Assembly (NCBI GenBank): GCA_017397695.1 | Contig: JAFQIF010000107.1 | Location: 1-43,797, forward strand | DNA: 43,797 nucleotides | Direction: 5' to 3' | DNA from: Clostridia bacterium | Lineage (GTDB): Bacteria > Bacillota_A > Clostridia > Christensenellales > Aristaeellaceae | Part shown: positions 7,446 through 15,349 of the stretch, one piece after another | How positions within the stretch are numbered: the stretch's first letter is position 1 | How the letters are laid out: each line of letters begins with the position of its first letter | Program-made: the position numbers and the translations under genes | Notes under the pieces: model-generated | The model's input: only the letters and a program-made list of their open reading frames with translations | The model's database searches: none | What the model was told of the DNA's origin: nothing

Positions 7446-8258
7446 TTATTTCACGCTGCCGATGTACAGCGTTTCATCGATGGTAATCCGTGTAATCGCG
7501 CTCAGATCAAGCGCATCCACATTCACGCCCGCCAGCATCGGCGTCATCCTTGCCAGATGATACGCCGTATCTTGTGTTATGTCAAGCGTATAGGAAACGA
7601 TCTCCTGCTCGACCACGTTCATTTTTTCATGAACATAACGCTCAACGTCGCCGCCGTCATATTCCTGATGGCGCAGCCTGTCGCCGGCCAGCGTGCGAAG
7701 CTCCCTGAGATAGCCGCTTCTGGGTGCCAGCTTCATGACAAAGCCGCCAGGCGCAAGCACGCGGCTAAACTCAGTGTAATTCGCCGGCGTGAAGATATCC
7801 AGCAGCAGATCAACCGTTCCGTCACGCATGGGAATATTCTTGAGATCCGCTGTAAAGAACATGGCCGTCTTCGGCCCCCTGGCCGCCAGCTTCACGGCGT
7901 CCTTCGAAAGGTCAAACCCGATGCGCGTCATCGCCCGCTCCGGACAGACAGCCTTGGCATAGTAGCCCTCGCCGCAGCCCGCATCCAGCAGCACAGGCAT
8001 TTCTTTGGTCACATGCCGGTTGATTGCCTGCGTCAGCCGCTCCACCACCGGCACATACACACCTGCCTCAAAGACCTTCGCGCGGCTTTCGAAGAGTTCT
8101 TTTTTATAGAACATCTCTTTCTGACCCGGCACAAAGTTCACGTATCCCTGGCGCGCAATGTCGTATGTATGCCGCTTATCGCATACGAAACTGTTCTCTT
8201 TTCTTGAAAATGCGCCCCCGCAGAGCGGGCAGCGCAAAAGATGTGTAATATCCTGCAT
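7446..8258 (-). CDS. rlmA: RlmA-type 23S rRNA (guanine-N1) methyltransferase
   Basis: A 270-residue SAM-dependent methyltransferase. The N terminus carries the zinc motif typical of RlmA: C10-x2-C13 ... C26-x3-H30 in CPLCGG and CDKRHTYD. It is followed by the family stretch DIARQGYVNF and the SAM-binding loop LLDAGCGEGYYA (about 90-101). RlmA enzymes methylate G745 or G748 in helix 35 of 23S rRNA near the peptide exit tunnel; the G748 enzyme gives tylosin resistance. Which position applies here cannot be read. The ATG at 8258 gives the family length. The open frame extends upstream through repeat copy 3, but that extension has no family character. The ribosome binding site is weak (AAGAAAGAA). 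Confidence 0.85.
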   Translation of the reverse strand: MQDITHLLRCPLCGGAFSRKENSFVCDKRHTYDIARQGYVNFVPGQKEMFYKKELFESRAKVFEAGVYVPVVERLTQAINRHVTKEMPVLLDAGCGEGYYAKAVCPERAMTRIGFDLSKDAVKLAARGPKTAMFFTADLKNIPMRDGTVDLLLDIFTPANYTEFSRVLAPGGFVMKLAPRSGYLRELRTLAGDRLRHQEYDGGDVERYVHEKMNVVEQEIVSYTLDITQDTAYHLARMTPMLAGVNVDALDLSAITRITIDETLYIGSVK

Positions 8259-8267
8259 ATTGTTCTT

Positions 8268-8346
8268 TCTTGGGGCTTCCAGCCCTAAAACCCGGGCAGG
8301 AGCATCGTCCCTGCACCCTTCTATGCTTCGCGCCGGCTTCAAACCG
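8268..8346 (+). repeat. Dispersed two-hairpin intergenic repeat, copy 3
   Basis: Hairpin 1 is GGGCT-TCC-AGCCC, then AAAACCCGG, then GCAGGAGCATCGTCCCTGC (hairpin 2 with one change), then ACCCTTCTATGCTTCGCGCCGG. It sits in the 5' leader of rlmA, within 10 bases of the rlmA start, opposite in direction to the gene. Confidence 0.75.
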
Positions 8347-8382
8347 CCGTATGGCCAATGAAAAAGAAAGGCCAATCCATCA

Positions 8383-9603
8383 TCAAAAGTAATCCGAGAA
8401 ATATGGCTGCTCAATGGGGATAATGTCCTCCAGAATGCGGATCGCCTCGTTGCTCGCGCGCAGGCGCTCCACGCGGCGCAGATACGTCGGTCGCTTATAG
8501 CCGTAGAACATCGCCGTCAGCGTCTGAATATCGCAGCGCACCAGCTCTCCCTGCGTGCCGCCGCGCTCGATAACCGTATTGCCATCCTTATCCCAACGCA
8601 GCGAAAAATCGCCGCAATTGCACTCCATCACCGGGTCCTCAATCACAAAGTGCAGATCATCGTGGATGGAGATGATATCAAACGGGTATTTCTTCATGAA
8701 CGCCTCGAAATCGACGATGCGCGCCATGACATTGGGTTCGATCTCCTCCTGAATCTCGCTGTCCTCCAGCAGGAAGGCCATCGGCTCGTTGGTGTAGTTG
8801 GTGCCAACCACCTTTTCAATCATCGTGTAATGCGCGGAGATATAATTCCAAAGGCCATGGCGTGCCTCCTGATTGATTGTCACCAGTTCCTTGATGCGGA
8901 AGACGTCGTTGGCGATATAGTAAACCAGATAACCCTTGGGTTCCTCGTCCTCATCGTAATAGACAGCAACGAGCACGTCGTCCGCCTCCCAACGCCAGTA
9001 TTCCTCCCACTCCAGCTCGTTGCGCTTGAGCGCGCCATGGCGCATTTTCGTAAACGCGTCGTGTACCACGCGGATGTCCTCGCTGTCTGTATCCACGCGT
9101 TCCACCGTGCCGGATACCTTGCGCCGCTTGGGCAGCTGCGTATCCTTGATGGTGTAGGTCATCTTATCGGAAACGATCTCCCAGCCCTTCTTGCGGTAAT
9201 ACGGAATCATATACGGGATGAGCATCGATACACACTGATGATTCTCGCGCATGCTCGAGAGCGCTTCCTTGATCAGGCTGCTCATCAGGCCGCGGTTGGC
9301 GTATTCCGGATAGGTCGCCACACCTGTCACGCCGCCCATCTTGTACATCTGGCCGAAGATGTTCACCTGCATAGGGTAGATGCTGATCTGCGAAGCCAGC
9401 TTGTCCTCGTCGAACCAGCCGAAGGATTCCGTCTTCTTGAGCACAGGCTTTTTGCTGCGTTCCATCTCCTTCTGGTTCCAGCCCAGGGACAGCAGCTCGC
9501 TGTCTGTCACCTGAAACGCATAGCGAAGCAGCGCATTATACTGCGCCGTATCGTCGGTGGTCAGCCTGCGCATCTGCAGGCGCGCCTTCAGCCTTTGTCT
9601 CAT
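8383..9603 (-). CDS. Eis-type GNAT N-acetyltransferase
   Basis: A 406-residue protein with the three-part Eis layout: an N-terminal GNAT domain (about 1-150) with the acetyl-CoA loop V-A-T-Y-P-E-Y-A-N-R-G-L, a second degenerate GNAT domain (about 160-290), and a C-terminal SCP2-like domain (about 300-406) ending in PYFSDYF, where Eis proteins place their C-terminal carboxylate. Eis enzymes acetylate amines on antibiotics, peptides or proteins. The physiological substrate here is unknown. ATG at 9603 is preceded by GGGGGGA. It has its own promoter overlapping the terminator of the metal transporter gene upstream. Resistance to aminoglycosides should not be assumed. Confidence 0.85.
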   Translation of the reverse strand: MRQRLKARLQMRRLTTDDTAQYNALLRYAFQVTDSELLSLGWNQKEMERSKKPVLKKTESFGWFDEDKLASQISIYPMQVNIFGQMYKMGGVTGVATYPEYANRGLMSSLIKEALSSMRENHQCVSMLIPYMIPYYRKKGWEIVSDKMTYTIKDTQLPKRRKVSGTVERVDTDSEDIRVVHDAFTKMRHGALKRNELEWEEYWRWEADDVLVAVYYDEDEEPKGYLVYYIANDVFRIKELVTINQEARHGLWNYISAHYTMIEKVVGTNYTNEPMAFLLEDSEIQEEIEPNVMARIVDFEAFMKKYPFDIISIHDDLHFVIEDPVMECNCGDFSLRWDKDGNTVIERGGTQGELVRCDIQTLTAMFYGYKRPTYLRRVERLRASNEAIRILEDIIPIEQPYFSDYF

Positions 9604-9635
9604 ATAATCCCCCGCATTGCATCAATATCCTTAGT

Positions 9636-9665
9636 ATTATAGCACAAAGCCCACCTTGTCTTCAA
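9636..9665 (-). promoter_or_regulatory. Sigma-A promoter of the Eis-type gene
   Basis: On the minus strand the -10 is a perfect TATAAT (9636-9641). A TTGAAG at 9660-9665, 18 bases away, is the best -35 and lies in the loop of the preceding terminator hairpin. Confidence 0.65.
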
Positions 9666-9674
9666 GGTGGGCTT
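9647..9674 (-). terminator. Terminator of the CDF transporter gene
   Basis: Perfect 12-bp stem AAGCCCACCTTG (9647-9658) with CAAGGTGGGCTT (9663-9674), directly after the transporter stop codon. On the minus strand it is followed by only TTTG, so it may leak. The symmetry would also work in the other direction. Confidence 0.8.
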
Positions 9675-9681
9675 CCACGTG

Positions 9682-10848
9682 TCATCCATGAATATAGCCA
9701 TGTTCCAGCGTAATCACACAGAAACAGTCCGGATATGCGTCGCGTACAGCCTGATCTATCCGCTTGCGGATATCCCGCCCGTCCATGCCAAGGTCATACG
9801 GCACCACGCAGTCGAAAACCACCTTCGTATGGCTGCTGCCGCGCACGATGCGCACATCGTGGACGGACATGCGCGGATGAATTTCCTCTGCCGCCCTCAC
9901 GGCCAGTGCACGCAGCTCGTTCAGGCGTGGATCATCCAACGTAACCGGATCATAGTGAATGACCATGTGCAGCTGTTCCTGCGCAAGGAAGTCGCGCTCA
10001 ATACTGTCTATCAGGTCATGACTCGCCATCGGGTCCACCGCAGCATCCATTTCCAGATGCACGCTGGCAAACTGACGGCCCGGGCCATAATCGTGCACCA
10101 TCAGATCATGTGTGCCCAGCACGCCGGGATAGCTTTCCAGTTTCCTGCGTACCGACTCCACAAATTCGCGCGAGGGGCGCATGCCCAGCATTGGATTGAT
10201 CGTTTCCCGCACCAGAGCGAATCCGCTCACCAGGATAAATGCCGCCACCGCAGCGCCCATCCATCCGTCCAGCATCCAGCCTGTCAGATGCGCAATCACA
10301 GCAGAAACAAGCACCGCCGTCGTGGCAATCACATCATTGCGGCTGTCCTGTGCCGTCGCCATCAGCGTCGTGGATCCGATCTTCCTGCCGATCTTCCGGT
10401 TGAATGCAGTCAGCCACAGCTTCACCAGGATCGAGCCGACCAGCACCGCGATCAACGCCCAGCTCATCTGCACAGCCTGCGGCGCGAGAATCTTCTCAAT
10501 GCTGCTCTTCAACAGCTCCACACCGATGACCAGAATCATCACCGCGACCATCAGACCGGAAAGATATTCATAGCGTCCATGGCCGTAGGGATGGTCCTCA
10601 TCTGCGGGTTTATCGGCCAGCTTGAAGCCCAGCAGGCTGACTACGCTCGACGAGGCGTCGGAGAGATTGTTGACCGCATCTGCCGTGATCGCCACCGAGC
10701 CGCTCATCGTACCTGCCAGCAGCTTGAGCACAAAAAGCAGGGCATTTGCACCAACGCCCACGATACTCGCCGTGCGCCCATACTGCAGGCGTACGCGCTC
10801 CTCTCGCATATCGCCGCCCACATGGCGTTCGATCCAGTTTTCCAGCAT
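9682..10848 (-). CDS. Cation diffusion facilitator (CDF) family metal exporter
   Basis: A 388-residue CDF protein with six membrane helices in residues 25-210 and a long cytoplasmic C-terminal part. The helix-2 metal site is DAVNNLSDA (57-65) and helix 5 has QDSRNDV. The loop DEDHPYGHGRYEY is conserved. The N-containing site resembles Mn2+/Fe2+-type CDF proteins rather than the Zn2+ type (HxxxD), so manganese or iron export is suggested but not shown. The C terminus is longer than usual (about 180 residues), with what looks like two ferredoxin-like dimerisation modules. The start is ATG 10848 with GAGGGG 8 bases upstream. An in-frame GTG at 10857 is less likely. It is probably a single-gene transcript. 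Confidence 0.9.
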   Translation of the reverse strand: MLENWIERHVGGDMREERVRLQYGRTASIVGVGANALLFVLKLLAGTMSGSVAITADAVNNLSDASSSVVSLLGFKLADKPADEDHPYGHGRYEYLSGLMVAVMILVIGVELLKSSIEKILAPQAVQMSWALIAVLVGSILVKLWLTAFNRKIGRKIGSTTLMATAQDSRNDVIATTAVLVSAVIAHLTGWMLDGWMGAAVAAFILVSGFALVRETINPMLGMRPSREFVESVRRKLESYPGVLGTHDLMVHDYGPGRQFASVHLEMDAAVDPMASHDLIDSIERDFLAQEQLHMVIHYDPVTLDDPRLNELRALAVRAAEEIHPRMSVHDVRIVRGSSHTKVVFDCVVPYDLGMDGRDIRKRIDQAVRDAYPDCFCVITLEHGYIHG

Positions 10849-10902
10849 GTACAGCACCCCTCTCTGTTAGCGCGTCCAATCATCTCATAAAGCAAAACAG
10901 GC

Positions 10903-10922
10903 GCCTGCGCAAATGCGCAGGC
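10903..10922 (-). terminator. Hairpin after the ABC permease gene
   Basis: Perfect stem GCCTGCGCA (10903-10911) with TGCGCAGGC (10914-10922). On the minus strand it is followed by GCCTGTTTTGC, so it is a plausible terminator of the ABC operon ending at 11047. A smaller palindrome, GCTGCCT-C-AGGCAGC (11032-11046), touches the permease stop codon. The remaining 10923-11031 shows nothing I recognise. Confidence 0.6.
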
Positions 10923-11046
10923 AGCCTTAGCTTATGTACGGATTCGACGTTTCGTGCCGGATTCCTCTTTTTCATAGCATCTCGTTCGTCCACAAACTCC
11001 GCATACTCTTCGCACTTCGTCGCAAGAGCACGCTGCCTCAGGCAGC

Positions 11047-11829
11047 TTAGACGACACTCTGCAGGCCGAGAGTCTTTTCGATCAGCAGCATCACACCAAG
11101 GGTCGCAACCATCAGGATCGTCGCCAGCGCAGCAATCGTCGGATCGAAGTGATACTCGACATAGCTCATGATCTCGATCGGCAGCATGTTCACGCCCGGG
11201 CCCGTAAGGAACGCAGACAGAGATACGTTGTTGAACGAATTGATCACGGACATGATGCAGGCAGATGCGATACCGGACTTGATATTGGGCAGCACGACAT
11301 TAAAGAACGTGTACACCCTCGTCGCGCCCAGCGAGCAGGCAGCCTCTTCCACAGCAAAATCGAAATTCGCCAGGCTCGAGGTCACCACGCGCATGACATA
11401 CGGGATCGACAGCAGCGTATGGCCAATCAGCAAGCTGGGAATGACCTCCAGATCATACTGATTGACGACGTAGCGCAGCATAATGAAACCAAGCACGATG
11501 CACGGAATGAGCACCGGAGAGAGGAACAGGGTCTTGATCGTCTCCTTGCCCTTGAAGCGGAAGCGGTTGAGCGCATACGCCGCCGGAAGGCCCAGCAAGA
11601 GCGCAATACCCGTCGCCGCAATCGCGATGATCAGACTCAGCTTCGCCGCATTGATGAACGAGCTCATCGTCAGCACCTGCTTGTACCAGTCAAGGGTAAA
11701 GCCCTCGCCCGGGAACTTGAGCGCCTTCGTCTCCGAGAAGGACGCCGCGGCGATGACCAGCAGCGGACCGATCAGAAAGACATAGACGAGCGCGGTGATA
11801 ATCATCAGCGACCAGTTTTTCTTCTTCAT
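11047..11829 (-). CDS. Polyamine-type ABC transporter permease (PotC-like)
   Basis: A 260-residue inner membrane permease with six predicted helices. The coupling EAA loop reads EEAACSLGATRVYTFFNVVLP at about residues 170-190, where the ATPase docks. It matches PotC-type permeases of the spermidine/putrescine family, which also transport iron, thiamine or phosphonates. It is the last gene of the ABC operon but is separated from the binding-protein gene by 305 bases filled with two repeat copies, whereas the other genes are 13-22 bases apart. The start is ATG 11829 with GGAG about 10 bases upstream. Frame continues upstream into repeat DNA without family character. Confidence 0.88.
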   Translation of the reverse strand: MKKKNWSLMIITALVYVFLIGPLLVIAAASFSETKALKFPGEGFTLDWYKQVLTMSSFINAAKLSLIIAIAATGIALLLGLPAAYALNRFRFKGKETIKTLFLSPVLIPCIVLGFIMLRYVVNQYDLEVIPSLLIGHTLLSIPYVMRVVTSSLANFDFAVEEAACSLGATRVYTFFNVVLPNIKSGIASACIMSVINSFNNVSLSAFLTGPGVNMLPIEIMSYVEYHFDPTIAALATILMVATLGVMLLIEKTLGLQSVV

Positions 11830-11854
11830 AGCACAACCGCTCCAAATACCAAAG

Positions 11855-11940
11855 TTACGTATAGGGACGCTGTCCCCATACCCCTGGCAGGGACATTGTC
11901 CCTGCACCCATTACGCTGCACTGCGCGCAGCTTAGGAGAA
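11855..11940 (+). repeat. Dispersed two-hairpin intergenic repeat, copy 4
   Basis: Hairpin 1 is GGGAC-GCT-GTCCC (11864-11876). Hairpin 2 is a perfect GCAGGGAC-ATT-GTCCCTGC (11887-11905). The tail is diverged (ACCCATTACGCTGCACTGCGCGCAG). It lies between the permease and binding-protein genes of the ABC operon, back to back with copy 5. Confidence 0.7.
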
Positions 11941-11943
11941 CTT

Positions 11944-12128
11944 CTTAAAACACTCGCGAAGCGAAGAAGGGGTTCGGGGCACCGAAGCCGAGCGCGTCCA
12001 GGGGACGCATCTAGCGAGGCGTAGTGTGGGAAATCGCAAGGAGCGATAGTACATCGTGACTATGCGAGTTCCCCAGATCGATGTCCCCGAACAGGTCTTA
12101 GGGCGGCAGCCCTAACGTCCCCAAACGT
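11944..12128 (-). repeat. Dispersed repeat, copy 5 (long form, split by an extra module)
   Basis: Read on the minus strand it begins with hairpin 1 (TTAGGGC-TGCC-GCCCTAA, 12098-12115) and the first half of hairpin 2 (TCGGGGACAT). About 100 unrelated bases follow (about 11980-12080), and then the second half resumes as CCCCGAACCCCTTCTTCGCTTCGCG (11955-11979). The extra module shares GATC-t-GGGGAACT-c-GCATAGTC and CGCTCCTTGCGATT with the module near repeat copy 8. With copy 4 it fills the whole gap 11830-12134, in which I see no gene. Confidence 0.75.
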
Positions 12129-12134
12129 CTTCTC

Positions 12135-13178
12135 TTACTGCACGGAGTAGGTGGAGTTCCACATCTCAATCCACTTCGCCTGGTTCTCGGTGATCACGTT
12201 CCAGTCGATGAACTTGAGGCCAGCGACCATCTCCTCACCGAAGGTGAAGTTGGCGGACTGCTCCGGGGTCAGCTCGATGTCGGTGCGAACCGGGCTGTCG
12301 ACGCCGTCGAGCGCCTCGGCCAGCTGCACGTCGTAGCTGATGTAGTAGTTGATAAACTCAGTGGCCAGATCCTTCACGTCGGAGCCGGCGATCAGGTTGA
12401 TCATGTTGTAGCCAGCGAAGGAGCCCTCAACCGGATCAACCCAGATATAATCCGGATTCGCATTCTTAGCGGTGGTGTAGCTGTAGTCCAGCAGCACGGC
12501 CACGGAGATTTCGCCCTGGTTGAGCATGGTGATGGTGTTGTTGGCGGAGGTGTAGGTGTTCACAACGTTCGGCTTGAGCTCGGCCAGCTTGGCAAAGATC
12601 GCCTCGTCGTCAACGCCCGGCACGAGACCGAAGGTCTCAGCGGTAGCGAAGTAGAACATCGGGCCGGTGGTGGCGGTCATGTCCGGGATCGCGATGCTGT
12701 CTTCCAGTTCCGGATTCCACAGATCGGCAAAGGACTTGATCTCAACATCGCAGTACGCGCTGTCATAGACGATGCCCAGGCGGTTGAAGGTGTAGGCCGG
12801 GCCATACTCGGCGCCCATCGGTGCGCGGGCGGACTCGTAGATGCCTTCCAGGTTGGTCAGCTTGGCGGTATCGATGGTATCGATGCAGCCGGCGTCCATG
12901 AGCTGCTTGACGAACATATCGCCGATGACGACGACGTCATAGTCTTCCGGAGACTCGGTGATCTTGGTCACGCGCTGCGCATTGCCCGCGGCGTCAACCA
13001 CGATCTTGCAGCCGGTCATCTCCATGAACGGATCATAGATGTTCTTCTGGAGCAGCTCGCCGTTGAAAGCGAAGTTGGACACGACCAGAGTCTGGCCCTC
13101 GTAGGGCTTCTCGGCCACGGCGCAGCTGAGGCTCAGCACCAGCGCGAGCGCCACGATCAGGGAAATGATCTTCTTCAT
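12135..13178 (-). CDS. ABC transporter substrate-binding protein, polyamine (PotD-like) type
   Basis: A 347-residue exported protein. Residues 1-22 form a signal peptide ending AVA-EK. Cys19 is not in a proper lipobox (S-L-S-C), so lipid anchoring is doubtful. The mature part has the two-lobe layout of PotD/AfuA proteins: opening strand TLVVSNFAFNG, the hinge motif DYDVVVIGDMFVKQL near residue 80, AYTFNRLGIVYDS near 130, and LLDYSYTT near 225. PotD relatives bind spermidine, putrescine or other cationic amines. The ligand is not readable here. The start codon is ATG with AGGAGGAAAAG upstream, and it lies 21 bases after the ATPase gene. It delivers substrate to the two permeases of this operon. 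Confidence 0.88.
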   Translation of the reverse strand: MKKIISLIVALALVLSLSCAVAEKPYEGQTLVVSNFAFNGELLQKNIYDPFMEMTGCKIVVDAAGNAQRVTKITESPEDYDVVVIGDMFVKQLMDAGCIDTIDTAKLTNLEGIYESARAPMGAEYGPAYTFNRLGIVYDSAYCDVEIKSFADLWNPELEDSIAIPDMTATTGPMFYFATAETFGLVPGVDDEAIFAKLAELKPNVVNTYTSANNTITMLNQGEISVAVLLDYSYTTAKNANPDYIWVDPVEGSFAGYNMINLIAGSDVKDLATEFINYYISYDVQLAEALDGVDSPVRTDIELTPEQSANFTFGEEMVAGLKFIDWNVITENQAKWIEMWNSTYSVQ

Positions 13179-13199
13179 TGTCTTTTCCTCCTGAGCAAA

Positions 13200-14237
13200 T
13201 TAGTCGATGAGAATAATCTTGTTTGCCGCAAGCGAAAGCGTAACCGTCTCGCCCACGGGGAAAACCTGTGTCTGATCCGTGCTGACCACAAACTCGCCGA
13301 TGTCGGTCATCACGTTAAGCTGATTGTGCTGGCCAAGGAAGGTGGAAACCATCACCTTGCCCTCAATCCTGTTGGGCACATCCGCGCCAGCCGGATATAC
13401 GGTCACATCGCCTGGACGGATGCATCCCTTGCACGCGCCCTTCGCATGGTCGACCGTCGTGGCGAGCTTAACGCCGTTCTTTGTCTTGAATTCGCACGCG
13501 CCCGTACGCTCCAGATCAAAGAAGTTTTCAAAGCCGACAAAGCGCGCGATGAACTCGGTCTTCGGCTTGTTGTAGATCTCGCTCGGGGTGTCCATCTGCT
13601 CGATGACGCCCTTGTTCATGATGGCGACCTTGTCGGAAATGGCGAAGCACTCCTCCTGGTCGTGGGTCACGTAGATCGCGGTGAAGCCCAGTTCCTGCTG
13701 CAGCTTGCGGATCTCCACACGCATCTTCACGCGCAGCTTGGCGTCCAGGTTGGACAGCGGCTCGTCGAACATGAGCAGGTCAGGCTTGATGACCAGCGCG
13801 CGCGCCAGCGCCACGCGCTGCCTCTGGCCGCCGGACATCTCGCGCGGGAAGCGGTTCTCAAAGCCGTCCAGATCGACAACCTTGAGCATGTGCATAACTT
13901 CCTTTTTGATGGTTTCCTTGTCCATCTTGCGCATCTTCAGGCCGAAGGCCACGTTGTCAAACACAGTCAGATGCGGGAAGAGCGCATAGCTCTGGAACAC
14001 AAAACCAAAGTTGCGCTTATGCAGCGGCACCTTGGTGTAATCCTGTCCGTTGAAGATGATCTGACCGGCCATCGGCTCGGAGAAGCCGGCAATCAGGCGC
14101 AGGCAGGTGGTCTTGCCGCAGCCGGAAGAACCCAGCAGGGAGACAAACTCGCCCTTTTCCACGCTGATATTAAAATCCTTGAGGATGATGTTCTGGTCGT
14201 AACCGGCGGTGATATTCTTGAGTTCAAGCAGTGCCAC
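13200..14237 (-). CDS. Polyamine-type ABC transporter ATPase (PotA-like)
   Basis: A 345-residue ATPase with an N-terminal ABC domain and a C-terminal TOBE regulatory domain (from about 240). Walker A is GSSGCGKTT near residue 37, the Q-loop is FVFQSYALFPH, the signature is MSGGQRQRVALARAL, Walker B is LLMFDEPLSNLDA, and the H-loop is YVTHDQEE. This is the PotA/FbpC/UgpC subgroup that powers importers of polyamines, iron or sugars. The GTG start at 14237 (V-A-L-L-E-L) has AAGGAGG 8 bases upstream and gives the usual length. The upstream permease gene ends 13 bases earlier. Substrate assignment follows the operon. Confidence 0.93.
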   Translation of the reverse strand: MALLELKNITAGYDQNIILKDFNISVEKGEFVSLLGSSGCGKTTCLRLIAGFSEPMAGQIIFNGQDYTKVPLHKRNFGFVFQSYALFPHLTVFDNVAFGLKMRKMDKETIKKEVMHMLKVVDLDGFENRFPREMSGGQRQRVALARALVIKPDLLMFDEPLSNLDAKLRVKMRVEIRKLQQELGFTAIYVTHDQEECFAISDKVAIMNKGVIEQMDTPSEIYNKPKTEFIARFVGFENFFDLERTGACEFKTKNGVKLATTVDHAKGACKGCIRPGDVTVYPAGADVPNRIEGKVMVSTFLGQHNQLNVMTDIGEFVVSTDQTQVFPVGETVTLSLAANKIILID

Positions 14238-14250
14238 GTCTTTGTCCTCC

Positions 14251-15087
14251 TTACGCCATCGGGTTGATCTTTCGGCTGACGGAATTGAATACGCTGGAAA
14301 TGACCATCGTGACCACAATCATCACGACCGCCACAACCGACGCCTGTGTCCAGTCTCTCAGGCTCATCGCGTACTGATAGACCATCGTTGCCAGTACACG
14401 GGTATCGGTACCGCCCAGCAACTGCGGCGTGGTATACGCCGTCATGCAGCCAGTGAACACGAGCACGCTGCCCGTCACCAGGCCGGAAATGCTCAGCGGG
14501 AAAATGACACGGAAGAACGATTCAATCTTCGACGCGCCCAGGTTGCCCGCGGCCAGCGTCAGATCGTCAGGAATGTTGTCCATCACGCCGATGAGCGCGA
14601 GGATCATCTGCGGCAGGAACAGCTGCACAAAGCCGACCGTCATGGAAAACTCGTTATACAGCAGATCCTGCGGCTTGGCAAACAGGCCGCTCCACACCAG
14701 GAAGTTGTTGAGGATGCCGCGCTTGCCCAGGATGACCATCCAGGAGAAGGAGCGCACCACCGGGCTGGTAAACATCGGGAACACCGCAAAGGCCATCATC
14801 ATACCCTTATGGCGGGAGTACTTGCTGATATAGTACGCCGTCGGATATCCGAGCACCGCGCACATGAACGTGGAAAGCAGGCTCAGGCGGATCGAGCGCG
14901 CAAACGTCTGCTGGAAGTATGCATCCCCGAACAGCTTAAAATAAGAACCAAACGAAAAGGACTGTTCCGGGAAGAACGACGTCAAGCAAAGGGAAAACAG
15001 GGGGACCAGCATGAAAAAGACCACAAACAGCGTGCCGGGCAAAATCAGCAGCAGCCAGATCCAGTTCTTTCCGCGACTCACCGACAA
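14251..15087 (-). CDS. Polyamine-type ABC transporter permease (PotB-like)
   Basis: A 278-residue permease with six predicted helices. The EAA loop reads LAAGNLGASKIESFFRVIFP near residue 180. It is the first gene of the four-gene ABC operon and forms the heterodimeric channel with the PotC-like protein. The best start is TTG 15087, with AAAGGA just upstream; GTG 15081, two codons later, is possible. A strong sigma-A promoter lies about 45 bases upstream, and the leader contains a 6-bp inverted repeat TACCGA/TCGGTA (15102-15119). Having permease first, then ATPase, then binding protein, then the second permease differs from the common potABCD order. Confidence 0.88.
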   Translation of the reverse strand: MSVSRGKNWIWLLLILPGTLFVVFFMLVPLFSLCLTSFFPEQSFSFGSYFKLFGDAYFQQTFARSIRLSLLSTFMCAVLGYPTAYYISKYSRHKGMMMAFAVFPMFTSPVVRSFSWMVILGKRGILNNFLVWSGLFAKPQDLLYNEFSMTVGFVQLFLPQMILALIGVMDNIPDDLTLAAGNLGASKIESFFRVIFPLSISGLVTGSVLVFTGCMTAYTTPQLLGGTDTRVLATMVYQYAMSLRDWTQASVVAVVMIVVTMVISSVFNSVSRKINPMA

Positions 15088-15131
15088 TTCATTCCTTTCC
15101 GTACCGATAATGTTCGGTAATATGACAATTT

Positions 15132-15160
15132 ATTGTATCATGTTGACCAATCAAAGTCAA
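15132..15160 (-). promoter_or_regulatory. Promoter of the ABC operon with overlapping inverted repeat
   Basis: On the minus strand: TTGACT (15155-15160), 17 bases, TACAAT (15132-15137). The -35 is one arm of TTGAC-N8-GTCAA (15143-15160), a possible operator. Confidence 0.85.
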
Positions 15161-15225
15161 TCAAACAGAGAAAAAGTCCGGAAAATTGCGGGGAATTCTC
15201 CGAACTTTGACGATTAACCAACGGG

Positions 15226-15312
15226 TTACGTTTGGGAAGGCTGTCCCCAAGCTCCTGCAAGGAATTTCATCCCTTGAGCCTTCTTCTCTTCGCGGCGGCA
15301 TTAAGCAGCCTT
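15226..15312 (+). repeat. Dispersed two-hairpin intergenic repeat, copy 6 (diverged)
   Basis: Begins TTACGTTTGGGAAGGCTGTC with arms TTGGG/CCCAA, then CAAGG-AATTTCATC-CCTTG as hairpin 2, then CCTTCTTCTCTTCGCGGCGG and TTAAGC. The arms differ from other copies but remain pairable. It lies between the amidohydrolase gene and the ABC operon promoter. A GC-rich stretch with CGGAGCAGAGCCCCG follows to 15345. Confidence 0.65.
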
Positions 15313-15349
15313 GCTATCGTGCGGAGCAGAGCCCCGCCCCTACGCAGTG

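Noticed and set aside
8259..8414. N-terminal extension of RlmA by 52 residues
   Set aside because: It is translated from repeat copy 3 and precedes the zinc motif expected within the first 15 residues.
8383..9603. Aminoglycoside resistance role for the Eis-type protein
   Set aside because: Eis-like proteins in Bacillota have varied substrates, and nothing in the sequence selects for antibiotic acetylation.
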